A stretch of DNA of 64,000 nt from Bacillota bacterium (GTDB lineage Bacteria > Bacillota > Clostridia > Lachnospirales > Anaerotignaceae): contig JAETUG010000001.1 of the NCBI GenBank assembly GCA_021768705.1, positions 1 to 64,000 of the forward strand. The letters are read 5' to 3'. The position numbers were made by a program, and so were the translations under genes. Within the stretch, counting starts at the first letter, position 1. Every line of letters starts with the position of its first letter. The notes below the pieces were generated by a model. The model ran no database searches. It was not told the origin of the DNA and saw only the letters and a program-made list of their open reading frames with translations. Below, piece after piece: positions 1 to 7,930 of the stretch.

Positions 1-488
1 ATGAGAGAAAGGAGAGGGGCGGGTACGACGTTTGTAGCATCATATTTGCCTCCAAGTCCGACCTCTAAAACCAATATATCCACCTTCTGTTCGGAGAAAT
101 AATGAAATGCCGCACCGGTGACGATCTCAAAAAGGGTAGGCACGGGCTTGCCCTCTGCTGACAGTTCCTCGCAGATTTCCTTCATCAAAGTGATCTCTTT
201 AGCAAAATCACCATCGGAGATTTCCACATCATTTATGAGAAAACGTTCGTTATAGCGTTCCAAATGGGGGGAGGTATACGTTCCGACGCGGTATCCTGCT
301 TCTTTCAGGATGGAGGCAAGCATGGCAACAGCAGAACCTTTCCCGTTGGTCCCTGCAATATGAATAATAGGAAGCCTCTGTTCGGGGTTTCCCAGCTTTT
401 CACAAAGTAATTCTATACGTTCCAGCCCAGGTACAGAACCAAAGCCGACTTCTTTTTCTAAATAATGGATACACTCTTGATAATTCAC
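1..488 (-). CDS. folC: Bifunctional folylpolyglutamate/dihydrofolate synthase, N-terminal part (cut by window edge)
   Basis: FolC adds glutamate to folates (and to dihydropteroate in bifunctional forms) in the cytoplasm. About 162 N-terminal residues are present. I see the ATP-binding P-loop HIAGTNGKGS, the following TYTSPHLERYNERF region, and LEVGLGGKYDATNV, all typical of the Mur-ligase-like FolC family. The start is GTG at 488-486, preceded by a GAGAGGAGAA ribosome binding site at the right distance, which gives the usual family N-terminus (VNYQECIHYLEKE). The frame stays open to position 1, so the C-terminal two thirds lie outside. It is divergent from mltG. Whether it has dihydrofolate synthase activity cannot be judged from this fragment. 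Confidence 0.93.
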   Translation of the reverse strand, partial: MNYQECIHYLEKEVGFGSVPGLERIELLCEKLGNPEQRLPIIHIAGTNGKGSAVAMLASILKEAGYRVGTYTSPHLERYNERFLINDVEISDGDFAKEITLMKEICEELSAEGKPVPTLFEIVTGAAFHYFSEQKVDILVLEVGLGGKYDATNVVPAPLLSL

Positions 489-607
489 GGAAATTCTCCT
501 CTCAATTTTTTCCCATTTTTTAATTATAGCAAAGCTAAGAATTTCTGCAATAATCTTAAGAAAAATGAAAAAGAAAAAGTTGAATTCTTTTATATTGTAA
601 GAAAAGG

Positions 608-636
608 TTGTAGGATAAAGGAGAAAAATGTATAAT
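608..636 (+). promoter_or_regulatory. Promoter for the mltG operon
   Basis: TTGTAG at 608-613 and TATAAT at 631-636 are separated by exactly 17 bases. They lie about 30 bases ahead of the mltG start, as expected for a housekeeping-sigma promoter. Confidence 0.65.
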
Positions 637-668
637 AATATGATGGAATGAAGAAAGGAGCATCACAT

Positions 669-2081
669 ATGGATGATAGATTCGATAGAGAAAATGAATA
701 CTCCGAAACCAAATATCCTCGGAGAGAAAGCTATACCATAGATGGGAATACAAGATATCCTGTCAGAGAAGAACGTCAGCCTTTGCGTAGTTCTCATAAA
801 CAGACAAGTATTCCGAAAAGAGAAGAGCCTGTTCAGGAACAAAACGGTTTTACGGAATATGAACAGCAGACAGCCGACACACGGGCTGAATTTTCCAGAG
901 AAACAAGGGAAGCCTATCACGAAGAAACACGCAGAGAACGTCTTGCCAGAGAGGAACATTCTCCCAGAGAGGGACGCCCTGCCAAAGAAAGCAGAAACCA
1001 TTCCTCTGCCCCCCAAAGAAAGAGTAAGCATCGGAAGAAACGTCATCTGACCGGTTTTGCAAAAGGGTTGATCATTCTGTTGTTGGCTCTGATCGTGGGG
1101 CTGATTTCCTTTACATTTATGAATCACCTTATGAATCCGCCTACAGAAGAAGTAGAACTGAGCGGAGAAACGGTTTCCATCACTATTCCTGAAGGTGCAG
1201 GCACAGATGAAATTGCCAAGATACTGAAAGAGAATAAGCTTATCCATAGCGTTTTTGGCTTCAAGATGACCAGTAAGCTGGAAGGATTTGACGGCACCTA
1301 TAAGCATGGCACCTATGAAGTGGATACAGGTCTGACAAAACGCCAGATCATGGAGCTGCTGCAAAGCGGCAAGGTAGCGGCAAATCTGAAAATTACCATT
1401 CCCGAAGGGTATAATGTGCAGCAGATTGCCGCAAAGGTTGCGGAAACGGAAATCTGTACGGCAGAAGAGTTTATCAATGAATGCAACAATGGCACATTCG
1501 ATTACGATTTCCTGAAAGACTTGCCCGACAGAGAATATAAACTGGAAGGGTATCTCTTCCCCGATACCTATTTCCTGCACGAAAGCATGACAGCTCATGA
1601 TATCATCAATGCAATGCTGGCTCGCTTTGATAAAATGTATACGAAAGAGTATCAGAAGGTTGTTGAAGAAAGCGAATACTCTTTGGATGAGATCGTGACT
1701 ATCGCTTCTATGATCGAAAAAGAAATCAAAGTTGCCGATGAAAGACCCAAAGCCGCCGGTGTCATCTACAACCGTTTGAAAAAGGAAATGTCTCTTGGTA
1801 TCGATGCCACAGTATTGTATGCTGTTGGGAAAAACGCCGGTGAATTGACACAGGAAGATCTGAATACAGATTCTCCTTATAATACAAGAAAAAATCAGGG
1901 CTTACCGTTGGGGCCTATTTCTAACCCCGGGGAATCCTCCTTCAAGGCAGCCCTTTATCCGGAAGATAATAACTATCTGTACTATGTAGTAGAAGCAGCA
2001 GGCAAAGATAACCATGTTTACTGTGAAACTTATGACGAATTCCTGGCGGCGAAGAAAGCATATAACGCTAGTACACAGTGA
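669..2081 (+). CDS. mltG: Endolytic transglycosylase MltG (YceG-like) with long charged N-terminal extension
   Basis: MltG cleaves nascent peptidoglycan glycan strands at the outer face of the membrane and is thought to set strand length. The 470-residue protein has a cytoplasmic, Glu/Arg-rich low-complexity stretch of about 125 residues, one membrane segment at about 128-151, a LysM-like region, and the YceG catalytic domain. The motif IASMIEKE carries the family's catalytic glutamate, and GLPLGPISNPG is the conserved C-terminal loop. I chose ATG 669 because GAAAGGAG sits 8 bases ahead; an in-frame ATG at 648 has no such site. It is first in an operon with trmR and trhP, the same order as yrrL-yrrM-yrrN/O in Bacillus subtilis. 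The long charged tail is longer than in most homologues I know. Confidence 0.95.
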   Translation: MDDRFDRENEYSETKYPRRESYTIDGNTRYPVREERQPLRSSHKQTSIPKREEPVQEQNGFTEYEQQTADTRAEFSRETREAYHEETRRERLAREEHSPREGRPAKESRNHSSAPQRKSKHRKKRHLTGFAKGLIILLLALIVGLISFTFMNHLMNPPTEEVELSGETVSITIPEGAGTDEIAKILKENKLIHSVFGFKMTSKLEGFDGTYKHGTYEVDTGLTKRQIMELLQSGKVAANLKITIPEGYNVQQIAAKVAETEICTAEEFINECNNGTFDYDFLKDLPDREYKLEGYLFPDTYFLHESMTAHDIINAMLARFDKMYTKEYQKVVEESEYSLDEIVTIASMIEKEIKVADERPKAAGVIYNRLKKEMSLGIDATVLYAVGKNAGELTQEDLNTDSPYNTRKNQGLPLGPISNPGESSFKAALYPEDNNYLYYVVEAAGKDNHVYCETYDEFLAAKKAYNASTQ

Positions 2082-2102
2082 TAGAAAATAGGAGAAAAGA
2101 AA

Positions 2103-2810
2103 ATGAACTATGTAACTGATGATACAATGAATGCCTATCTGCGTACGGTGCAGCCCATGTATGGTGGTGTGCTGGGAGAGATTCAGAAGGAAGCCATGGC
2201 GGCGGAGGTTCCGATCGTGCCCCCCGAAGTGGCTCGCCTTTTGAGCGTTCTGCTGACCATGCAGAAGCCGAAAAATATTTTGGAGATCGGTACAGCCGTT
2301 GCCTTTTCCGCAGGGCTGATGTGCCGCTATTTGCCGGAAGAAGGTACGGTAACGACCATTGATCGATATGAAGTGATGCTGAAAGATGCCCGTGTGAATA
2401 TCAAACGCATGGGACTGGAAGATAAGATCAAAATTCTGGAAGGGGATGCGGCGGATATCCTGCCTACTCTGGAAGGTCCCTATGATGTCATTTTTATGGA
2501 TGCGGCGAAAGGGCAGTATCAGGCGTTCCTGCCCCATTGCCTGCGGCTTTTGCCTGTGGGTGGCCTGCTGATCGTAGATGATGTTCTGCAGGGCGGCACC
2601 ATCGCTCAGACCCGCTTCAGTGTGCCCCGCAGACAGCGTACTATCCATAAAAGACTGCGGAATTTCCTGTGGGAGATCACCCACAACGATGCATTGGAAA
2701 CTTCCATCATCCCTATCGGTGATGGTGTTGCTCTGTGCTATAAGAAAAAAGAGATCGAATGGAAAGAACCGGAAGTTGAAACAAAAGGAGAAACGGATGA
2801 TGGAGAATAA
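2103..2810 (+). CDS. trmR: tRNA 5-hydroxyuridine methyltransferase TrmR (SAM-dependent O-methyltransferase)
   Basis: A 235-residue class I methyltransferase of the caffeoyl-CoA O-methyltransferase-like family (B. subtilis YrrM). The SAM-binding motif ILEIGTAVAFSAG is at about 60-72, the acidic loop VTTIDRYE follows, and VIFMDAAKGQY and LLIVDDVLQGG form the metal and catalytic region. In B. subtilis TrmR methylates 5-hydroxyuridine at wobble position 34 of tRNA to 5-methoxyuridine. The next gene encodes the U32 protein that makes the hydroxyuridine, which strongly supports this role over a generic O-methyltransferase. An AATAGGAGAA site precedes the ATG. Its 3' end overlaps trhP by 14 bases, suggesting translational coupling. 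Confidence 0.85.
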   Translation: MNYVTDDTMNAYLRTVQPMYGGVLGEIQKEAMAAEVPIVPPEVARLLSVLLTMQKPKNILEIGTAVAFSAGLMCRYLPEEGTVTTIDRYEVMLKDARVNIKRMGLEDKIKILEGDAADILPTLEGPYDVIFMDAAKGQYQAFLPHCLRLLPVGGLLIVDDVLQGGTIAQTRFSVPRRQRTIHKRLRNFLWEITHNDALETSIIPIGDGVALCYKKKEIEWKEPEVETKGETDDGE

Positions 2811-4050
2811 AAAGAAACTGGAATTGCTGGCACCTGCCGGTGATCTGGAAAAACTGAAAATCGCTGTACTTTACGGCGCAGACGCAGTATATATTGGCGG
2901 CGAGGCTTATGGTCTCAGAGCCAAAGCAAAAAACTTTGATATGGATACCATGGCGGAAGGGGTGCAATTTGCCCATGACCATGGCGTTAAGGTATATGTG
3001 ACAGCCAATATTTTTGCCCATAACCCCGATTTTGAGGGCATGGCAGAATATTTCAAAGAAGTGGAAGCCATCGGTGTAGATGCCCTCATTATCTCTGATT
3101 TGGGTGTGTTTTCCGTTGCAAAGGAAGCTGTTCCTAATATGGAGATCCATGTTTCCACTCAGGCAAACAACACCAACTACAAATCCGCACAAATGTGGTA
3201 CCAGCTTGGTGCCAGACGTGTGGTGGTTGCCCGTGAGCTTTCCATGAAAGAAATCAGACAGATTCGGGACAGCATTCCTGAGGACATGGAGATCGAAGCC
3301 TTCGTCCATGGGGCAATGTGTATTTCCTATTCCGGCAGATGCCTGCTGAGCAACTATCTGGCAGGCAGAGATGCCAATAAAGGGGCTTGTGCCCACCCCT
3401 GCCGTTGGAAATATCATCTGGTGGAAGAAACCAGACCCGGCGAATATATGCCTATCGAAGAAAATGAAAGAGGGACTTATATCTATAACTCCAAAGACCT
3501 CTGCATGATCGAGCATATCCCCGATATCGATCAAGCGGGTATCTACAGCCTGAAAATCGAAGGCCGTATGAAAACACCTTTTTACGTTGGCACAGTGGTA
3601 AAAGCCTATCGTCAGGCCATCGATGATTATTACACAGACCCGAAGCTCTATGAGGAACGTCTGCCTTACTATCTGTCAGAGGTTTCCAAAGCGAGCCACA
3701 GAGAATACACAACCGCCTTCTACTATGGCAAGCCCGACGGCAACCAGCAGGTATATACAAACAACTCCTATATCCGTGAATACGATTTCATCGGTATGGT
3801 GCAGGAAAATTGGGATGAAAATACAGGCTTTGCTGTTGTGGAGCAGAGAAATAAATTCTCTGTTGGGGAAGAGATCGAAGTAATGCCTGCCAAAGGCGAT
3901 TCTTTCTCCATGGTCGTTACCGAGATCGTTAATGAAGCAGGAGAACAGGTGGATTCCGCTCCTCATCCCCAGGAGATTTTGAAGGTAAAATTCGATAGAC
4001 CTGTGAAAAAATTCGATATGCTTCGCAAAATTCCCACAGATACAAAATAA
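2797..4050 (+). CDS. trhP: U32 family tRNA uridine hydroxylase TrhP (formerly peptidase U32)
   Basis: The 417-residue protein carries the U32 signature region at about 165-205: FVHGAMCISYSGRCLLSNY followed by an R-x-A-N-x-G-x-C-A-x-P-C-R cysteine cluster. Cysteines of this family are thought to hold an iron-sulfur cluster. In B. subtilis and E. coli the relatives (TrhP) use prephenate to hydroxylate U34 of tRNA. Upstream trmR would then methylate the product, so the two genes form a complete wobble-uridine pathway. Two adjacent ATG codons (2797 and 2800) follow AAAAGGAG; I took the first. One copy is present here, whereas B. subtilis has two tandem paralogues (YrrN, YrrO). The start lies inside the trmR reading frame. 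Confidence 0.9.
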   Translation: MMENKKKLELLAPAGDLEKLKIAVLYGADAVYIGGEAYGLRAKAKNFDMDTMAEGVQFAHDHGVKVYVTANIFAHNPDFEGMAEYFKEVEAIGVDALIISDLGVFSVAKEAVPNMEIHVSTQANNTNYKSAQMWYQLGARRVVVARELSMKEIRQIRDSIPEDMEIEAFVHGAMCISYSGRCLLSNYLAGRDANKGACAHPCRWKYHLVEETRPGEYMPIEENERGTYIYNSKDLCMIEHIPDIDQAGIYSLKIEGRMKTPFYVGTVVKAYRQAIDDYYTDPKLYEERLPYYLSEVSKASHREYTTAFYYGKPDGNQQVYTNNSYIREYDFIGMVQENWDENTGFAVVEQRNKFSVGEEIEVMPAKGDSFSMVVTEIVNEAGEQVDSAPHPQEILKVKFDRPVKKFDMLRKIPTDTK

Positions 4051-4115
4051 AAAGCTTGATTTTCTGTCGAAATAAAGATATCCTAGAAGTATCCTAATGA
4101 AAGAATGGTAAAACT

Positions 4116-4541
4116 ATGGAATTGACACAATGTATCAACTACTTGCTGACAACTTCACAGCATACGGTTTTCCAGTATTTGAATGGAAAACTTTCCGAAT
4201 ATGATCTGACACCATCTCAGTATGGCGTGCTGAGTTGTTTGTGGCAGAAGGAATTTGCGACACCAAAACAGATTTCCGAGATCCTTTGCCTGGAAACTTC
4301 TACAATTTCCGGCGTATTGGACAGAATGCAAAAAAAAGGCCTTATCGACCGTGTGATCAATCGGGAGGACAGAAGAGAGGTTCGTGTCGTTCCTACGGAA
4401 AAAGGCAAACAGCTGCAGGAGCCTATTACAAAGATCATTGATGAAGTAAACGAAGAAGTTTTGAAATGTTTTACAGAAGAGGAAGTTGCCGCATTGAAAA
4501 ATGCATTGCGCGTCATTGCGGATGGTAGTCATTTTAAATAA
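4116..4541 (+). CDS. MarR family transcriptional regulator
   Basis: A 141-residue winged-helix protein. LTPSQYGVLSCLWQ is helix 1/2 of the DNA-binding domain, TPKQISEILCLETSTISGVL is the recognition helix-turn-helix, and NREDRREVRVVPTEKG is the wing, with the D-x-R-E pattern typical of MarR proteins. Members usually repress neighbouring genes and respond to small phenolic or oxidant ligands, but no obvious target is adjacent: trhP ends 65 bases upstream and sigK converges downstream. The ribosome binding site is weak (GAAAGAATGG). The target is unknown. Confidence 0.85.
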   Translation: MELTQCINYLLTTSQHTVFQYLNGKLSEYDLTPSQYGVLSCLWQKEFATPKQISEILCLETSTISGVLDRMQKKGLIDRVINREDRREVRVVPTEKGKQLQEPITKIIDEVNEEVLKCFTEEEVAALKNALRVIADGSHFK

Positions 4542-4542
4542 G

Positions 4543-4584
4543 AAAAGCTGAGTGGGCCTGGTTTCAGGTCTGCTTTCTTTTTTT
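4543..4584 (+). terminator. Rho-independent terminator after marR
   Basis: Imperfect stem from AAAAGC to GCTTTC with an inner GGCCTG/CAGGTC helix and GTTT loop, followed by seven T residues. Confidence 0.6.
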
Positions 4585-4608
4585 GAAGGGAAAAGAAAAA
4601 GGGTATGT

Positions 4609-4627
4609 AGCAGGGCAAAGCCCTGTT
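4609..4627 (-). terminator. Hairpin at the end of sigK
   Basis: AGCAGGGC and GCCCTGTT pair around an AAA loop and overlap the sigK stop codon. The T run on the minus strand begins about nine bases later, so termination is less certain. Confidence 0.35.
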
Positions 4628-5309
4628 ATTCGTTTAATGCGGCATTGAGTTTTTTCAATGCCTTTTTTTCGATGCGGGAAACATAGGAACGGGAGATACC
4701 TAGCCTTTCCGCAATTTCCTGCTGGGTCAGTTCATCCAGATTCCATAGACCATAGCGCAGTGTGACTACGATCTGCTCTCGTTCAGAAAGCTTTTCCTGT
4801 ATGGCTTTTAGCATTTTCTGAGATTGCAGGGAAAGATCCAACTGGTCGGCAAAATCAGGGGTATCGCTGTTGATGACATCTAGCATGACGATTTCGTTGC
4901 CATCTCGGTCTGTACCGATGGGTTCATGCAGGGAAATATCATTTTGGAATTTTTTCGAAAACCGCAAAGACATCAAAATTTCATTTTCGATACAACGAGA
5001 AGCATACGTAGCCAAGCGTATGCTTTTTTCATTGTCATAAGATAGAATTGCTTTGATCAGCCCAACGATACCGATAGAAATCAGTTCTTCCGAATCTTTT
5101 TGGATATTATTATATTTCTTAGCGATATGGGCGACCAGCCGCAGATTGTGCAAGATCAATTCCTGTTTAGCGGCTTCTTTCTCTTCGTCGGTACCATTTT
5201 TGAATTGCAGAAGAAAACGCTGCTCCTCTTCCTTGGATAATGGTTTTGGAAAGGAGCCTGAGGAAGCAAAAGCACAGCAGCAGGGGATACATAGCAAAAA
5301 CAAAAGCAC
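4626..5309 (-). CDS. sigK: RNA polymerase sporulation sigma factor sigma-K (pro-form), uninterrupted
   Basis: Sigma-K directs late mother-cell genes for cortex, coat and spore maturation. The 227-residue protein has a hydrophobic, cysteine-rich N-terminal leader (about 20 residues, LLFLLCIPCCCAFASS) matching the pro-sequence that anchors pro-sigma-K until SpoIVFB cleaves it. Region 2 includes HNLRLVAHIAKKY and LATYASRCIENEIL; region 4 ends with ISRSYVSRIEKKALKKL. No skin-type element interrupts the gene. The start is GTG 5309, seven bases after GGAGGT; a GTG at 5318 would overlap that site. CATAAAAT at 5347-5340 resembles a sigma-E -10 element, as expected for sigK, but I could not fix a -35. 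It is divergent from spoIIA. Confidence 0.92.
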   Translation of the reverse strand: MLLFLLCIPCCCAFASSGSFPKPLSKEEEQRFLLQFKNGTDEEKEAAKQELILHNLRLVAHIAKKYNNIQKDSEELISIGIVGLIKAILSYDNEKSIRLATYASRCIENEILMSLRFSKKFQNDISLHEPIGTDRDGNEIVMLDVINSDTPDFADQLDLSLQSQKMLKAIQEKLSEREQIVVTLRYGLWNLDELTQQEIAERLGISRSYVSRIEKKALKKLNAALNE

Positions 5310-5495
5310 GGAGTACACCTCCGATCAAGGGGATATTTTATTTTATGGGAAAGATTTGCTATTTGTGCGTGTCTGAATGAAAGATTTTGTGTCCAAAATC
5401 CTTCAGGTGTGTCGAAGAAGGCAGGAAGTTGCGGTGGAAAGAGACAAAAAACAGGTATTTTATCAGGTATTATTTTGGAAAAGGAGGAATTTTTT

Positions 5496-5855
5496 ATGGA
5501 ACTGAAATTCAAACGGAAAAATAAAACACTCATCATACAAATATCAGGAGAGATCGACCATCATACTGCTGCAGAACTGCGTCGTCAGACGGAAAGTGCC
5601 CTGGAACAAATGGGCGGACGAAACATTATCTTTGGCTTTCAGGAGGTCACTTTCATGGATAGTTCTGGTATCGGCGTAATGATCGGGAGATACAAACAGA
5701 TTCAGTCTTTGGGCGGACGCATCGCCATTGCCTGTCCCAACGAAAAAATAGAGGAAATCATTCGTCTTTCGGGGTTATCCCGTTTACTACCATCTTTCCC
5801 GACCCTGAACGAAGCCATTGCCTATGCAGAAGGGAGGGAAAGTGATGCAGTTTGA
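5496..5855 (+). CDS. spoIIAA: Anti-sigma F factor antagonist SpoIIAA
   Basis: This 119-residue STAS-domain protein frees sigma-F by binding SpoIIAB once SpoIIE has dephosphorylated it. The phosphoacceptor motif FMDSSGIGVMIGRYK is clear; Ser56 aligns with Ser58 of the B. subtilis protein. ATG 5496 follows AAAGGAGGAA. It is the first gene of the classic three-gene spoIIA operon and overlaps spoIIAB by 11 bases, fitting the need for matched protein amounts. The 180 bases shared with divergent sigK should hold a sigma-H promoter, but I found no convincing match. Confidence 0.95.
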   Translation: MELKFKRKNKTLIIQISGEIDHHTAAELRRQTESALEQMGGRNIIFGFQEVTFMDSSGIGVMIGRYKQIQSLGGRIAIACPNEKIEEIIRLSGLSRLLPSFPTLNEAIAYAEGRESDAV

Positions 5856-6273
5856 TAATGAAGCCCGCGTTTTTTTCAGCGCAAAATCGGAAAATGAAAG
5901 CTTTGCCCGTTTGTTTGCCGCAGGCTTTCTGACACAATTAGACCCCACCATTTCCGAACTGACAGATGTAAAAACAGCTGTTTCCGAAGCGGTCACAAAT
6001 GCCATCATCCATGGGTATGAAAACAAAACGGGCATAGTGGAGCTATTCTGCGGTTATGTGGGAAAGCATATTTACATAGAGGTGGCAGATAAAGGCAAGG
6101 GGATCGAAAACGTAGAACAGGCGCGAGAGCCTCTTTATACCTCCAAGCCTGAGATGGAACGTTCCGGCATGGGCTTTACCATTATGGAAACCTTTATGGA
6201 AAATGTCCGCATCGAAAGCATCGTAGGGGAAGGTACCCGCATCTTCATGGAAAAGACCCTTGCAAAGGAGTGA
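5845..6273 (+). CDS. spoIIAB: Anti-sigma F factor / serine kinase SpoIIAB
   Basis: A GHKL-fold kinase (142 residues) that binds sigma-F and phosphorylates SpoIIAA. The N box AVSEAVTNAIIHGYEN, the G1 box EVADKGKGI and the G2 region ERSGMGFTIMETFM form the ATP site. The start at 5845 follows GGGAGGGA inside the end of spoIIAA. An in-frame upstream ATG lies within spoIIAA coding sequence and lacks this spacing. Forespore-specific release of sigma-F depends on the balance of this protein with its two operon neighbours. Confidence 0.95.
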   Translation: MQFDNEARVFFSAKSENESFARLFAAGFLTQLDPTISELTDVKTAVSEAVTNAIIHGYENKTGIVELFCGYVGKHIYIEVADKGKGIENVEQAREPLYTSKPEMERSGMGFTIMETFMENVRIESIVGEGTRIFMEKTLAKE

Positions 6274-6277
6274 TTCC

Positions 6278-6991
6278 ATGGAGCATATCTATGAGTGCAT
6301 CAGAAGGGCCCAGGCAGGGGATGCAGCAGCCAAAGACCAATTGCTGCAGGAAAATTCCGGTCTCATCTGGAGCGTTGTACGGCGTTTTAACGGCCGTGGA
6401 GAGCAGGAGGACTTATATCAGATCGGTGCCATCGGCCTTCTGAAATGTATCGAAAAATTCGACTTTAGCTATGACGTAAAATTTTCCACATACGCAGTTC
6501 CCATGATTATGGGCGAGATCAAACGGTTTCTCAGGGATGACGGGACGGTGAAGGTCAGCCGCAGTCTGAAGGAACTTTCTTATCGTGCGAAAAAACTGCA
6601 GGAAAAAGCATTAAAAGAGGAAAACAATGAATTGACTTTGCAAGAAATGGCAAACATGCTGGAAGTGGAAAAAGAAGAACTGCTCTTGGCATTGGAATCG
6701 GGGCGAGAAGTGGAAAGTCTCTATGCCGCTCAGGGAGGAAATGGCGGAGATACACCGCTGCAACTGATCGATAAACTGGCAGATACCACTGAAAATGAAA
6801 AAATGATGGAACGGCTTTCCTTAATGGAAGCCTTAGAGCATCTGGATGCGAAAGAGAGACAGATCATTACCATGCGATATTTTCAGGACAGGACACAATC
6901 AGATGTGGCAAAGTGCATCGGCATCTCTCAGGTACAGGTCTCCCGTATCGAAAAGCGGGTGCTGTCCCAGATGCGGGAAGCATTGGAATGA
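6278..6991 (+). CDS. sigF: RNA polymerase sporulation sigma factor sigma-F
   Basis: Sigma-F (237 residues) starts forespore gene expression. Region 2 reads EDLYQIGAIGLLKCIEKF and FSTYAVPMIMGEIKRFLRDD, region 3 RSLKELSYRAKKLQEKA, and region 4 GISQVQVSRIEKRVL. The ATG at 6278 follows AAAGGAG, which overlaps the end of spoIIAB; four bases separate the two genes. Sigma-F is closely related to sigma-G, but linkage to spoIIAA and spoIIAB fixes the identity. A strong hairpin follows 12 bases after the stop. Confidence 0.96.
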   Translation: MEHIYECIRRAQAGDAAAKDQLLQENSGLIWSVVRRFNGRGEQEDLYQIGAIGLLKCIEKFDFSYDVKFSTYAVPMIMGEIKRFLRDDGTVKVSRSLKELSYRAKKLQEKALKEENNELTLQEMANMLEVEKEELLLALESGREVESLYAAQGGNGGDTPLQLIDKLADTTENEKMMERLSLMEALEHLDAKERQIITMRYFQDRTQSDVAKCIGISQVQVSRIEKRVLSQMREALE

Positions 6992-7002
6992 GCCCAAATT
7001 CA

Positions 7003-7045
7003 AAAAGACAGGAAAAAATGAACAAGCTATCTTTTCCTGTCTTTT
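7003..7045 (+). terminator. Terminator of the spoIIA operon
   Basis: Perfect 14-base arms, AAAAGACAGGAAAA and TTTTCCTGTCTTTT, around a 15-base loop. The A/T-rich ends could also serve the converging DUF1963 pseudogene. Confidence 0.75.
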
Positions 7046-7064
7046 CTGGGTTTTATGCAGAAAT

Positions 7065-7910
7065 TCAGTAACACTGCAAGATCAGCCAAACACGGTCAAA
7101 GCGGCGGGCGTGCAAATCTTCCTTGCGGATATAGAAATAAATTCTTCCGCAGTCACCAAACATCAACTCAAATTCTTTATGTGTAATCGTGTCTAGCTGG
7201 AATAGAAGCAGCCACTGGTCTAAAGAATTCTTTTTGGCAGACTCCCGTTCTTCTATAGGAACATCTTCCCAAAGACCGCCCAGATCATAGCCTTTGCTTA
7301 CCAATTCACATTCTGTAGTCATATTATTTTGAATGATATCAGGCCAGCCCAGAAGCTTCGAAGAGATTTCGGGCAAATCATAGCCCATCATGGCTTTTTC
7401 TTCATAGAATTGGTCATATTCATCGACGAGTTCACTTTCCTTCAGTTCAAAATCGGCCCAATCCGGAAAGGAGTTTTTTGCGTTTAGCTTGATTCCTACC
7501 TGGGGAAAGCAGTATTCTTTTGGTAAATCTGCAGGAAGCTCTGCGGCAGAAAGGGAAGATACATCCTCAAACTAATAGACCTTTGCACAGCCCTTGTCCT
7601 TTGGATCAAAGCCCCAACATTCAGCAGTCGTTATATGGAAAAAGGAGAGCAGCCCTGTTTTAGGCAAGAGATTATCCTTATTATATTCTGCTAATTCCGC
7701 ACAGTTGAATTGAGCGAGGAAATGCAGGGGACGATTTTTGATTTCATCGTCATAAAAAGTGGCTGTTTCAAAAACAGGCCAAACAAAGTCTTTCGGTACA
7801 TCCGGTACACCGCCGAAACGTGTGCCGCCGGTTTGATAAGAGATATCACCGCTGATGTCCAGGCTGATTTCGTTTTTCATCATTTTTTTCAGCTTTTTTT
7901 CAAAATACAT
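7065..7910 (-). pseudogene. DUF1963 (YwqG-like) protein split by one in-frame TAG
   Basis: The frame is open for 281 codons, the usual YwqG length, except for TAG at 7574-7572. The first part (from ATG 7910, after AAAGGAGG) contains TRFGGVPDVPKDFVWP and PLHFLAQFNCAEL, typical of the family's N-terminal half. After the stop, the same frame continues as FEDVSSLSAAELPADLP and runs to CGRIYFYIRKEDL and the end. Nothing else is lost, so this looks like one recent point mutation (VY-stop-FED, probably once a Tyr codon). The function of DUF1963 proteins is unknown. It lies 20 bases downstream of a zinc-ribbon gene, so the two were probably co-transcribed. A sequencing error or natural readthrough is the alternative. 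Confidence 0.85.
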
Positions 7911-7930
7911 ATCCGTTCCTCCTTTGTCTT

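Noticed and set aside
4626-5309. Sigma factor as sigma-E or sigma-G instead of sigma-K
   Set aside because: The hydrophobic pro-sequence and the conserved HNLRLVAHI / SLHEPIGTDRDGNEI regions match sigma-K; sigma-E would sit next to spoIIGA.
5319-5495. Sigma-H promoter for spoIIA
   Set aside because: Expected from biology, but no pair of elements with correct spacing could be found by eye, so it is not reported.
7065-7910. Two separate short genes instead of one broken DUF1963 gene
   Set aside because: Both halves are in the same frame, separated only by one TAG plus 60 codons of open family-like sequence, and together reach normal length.
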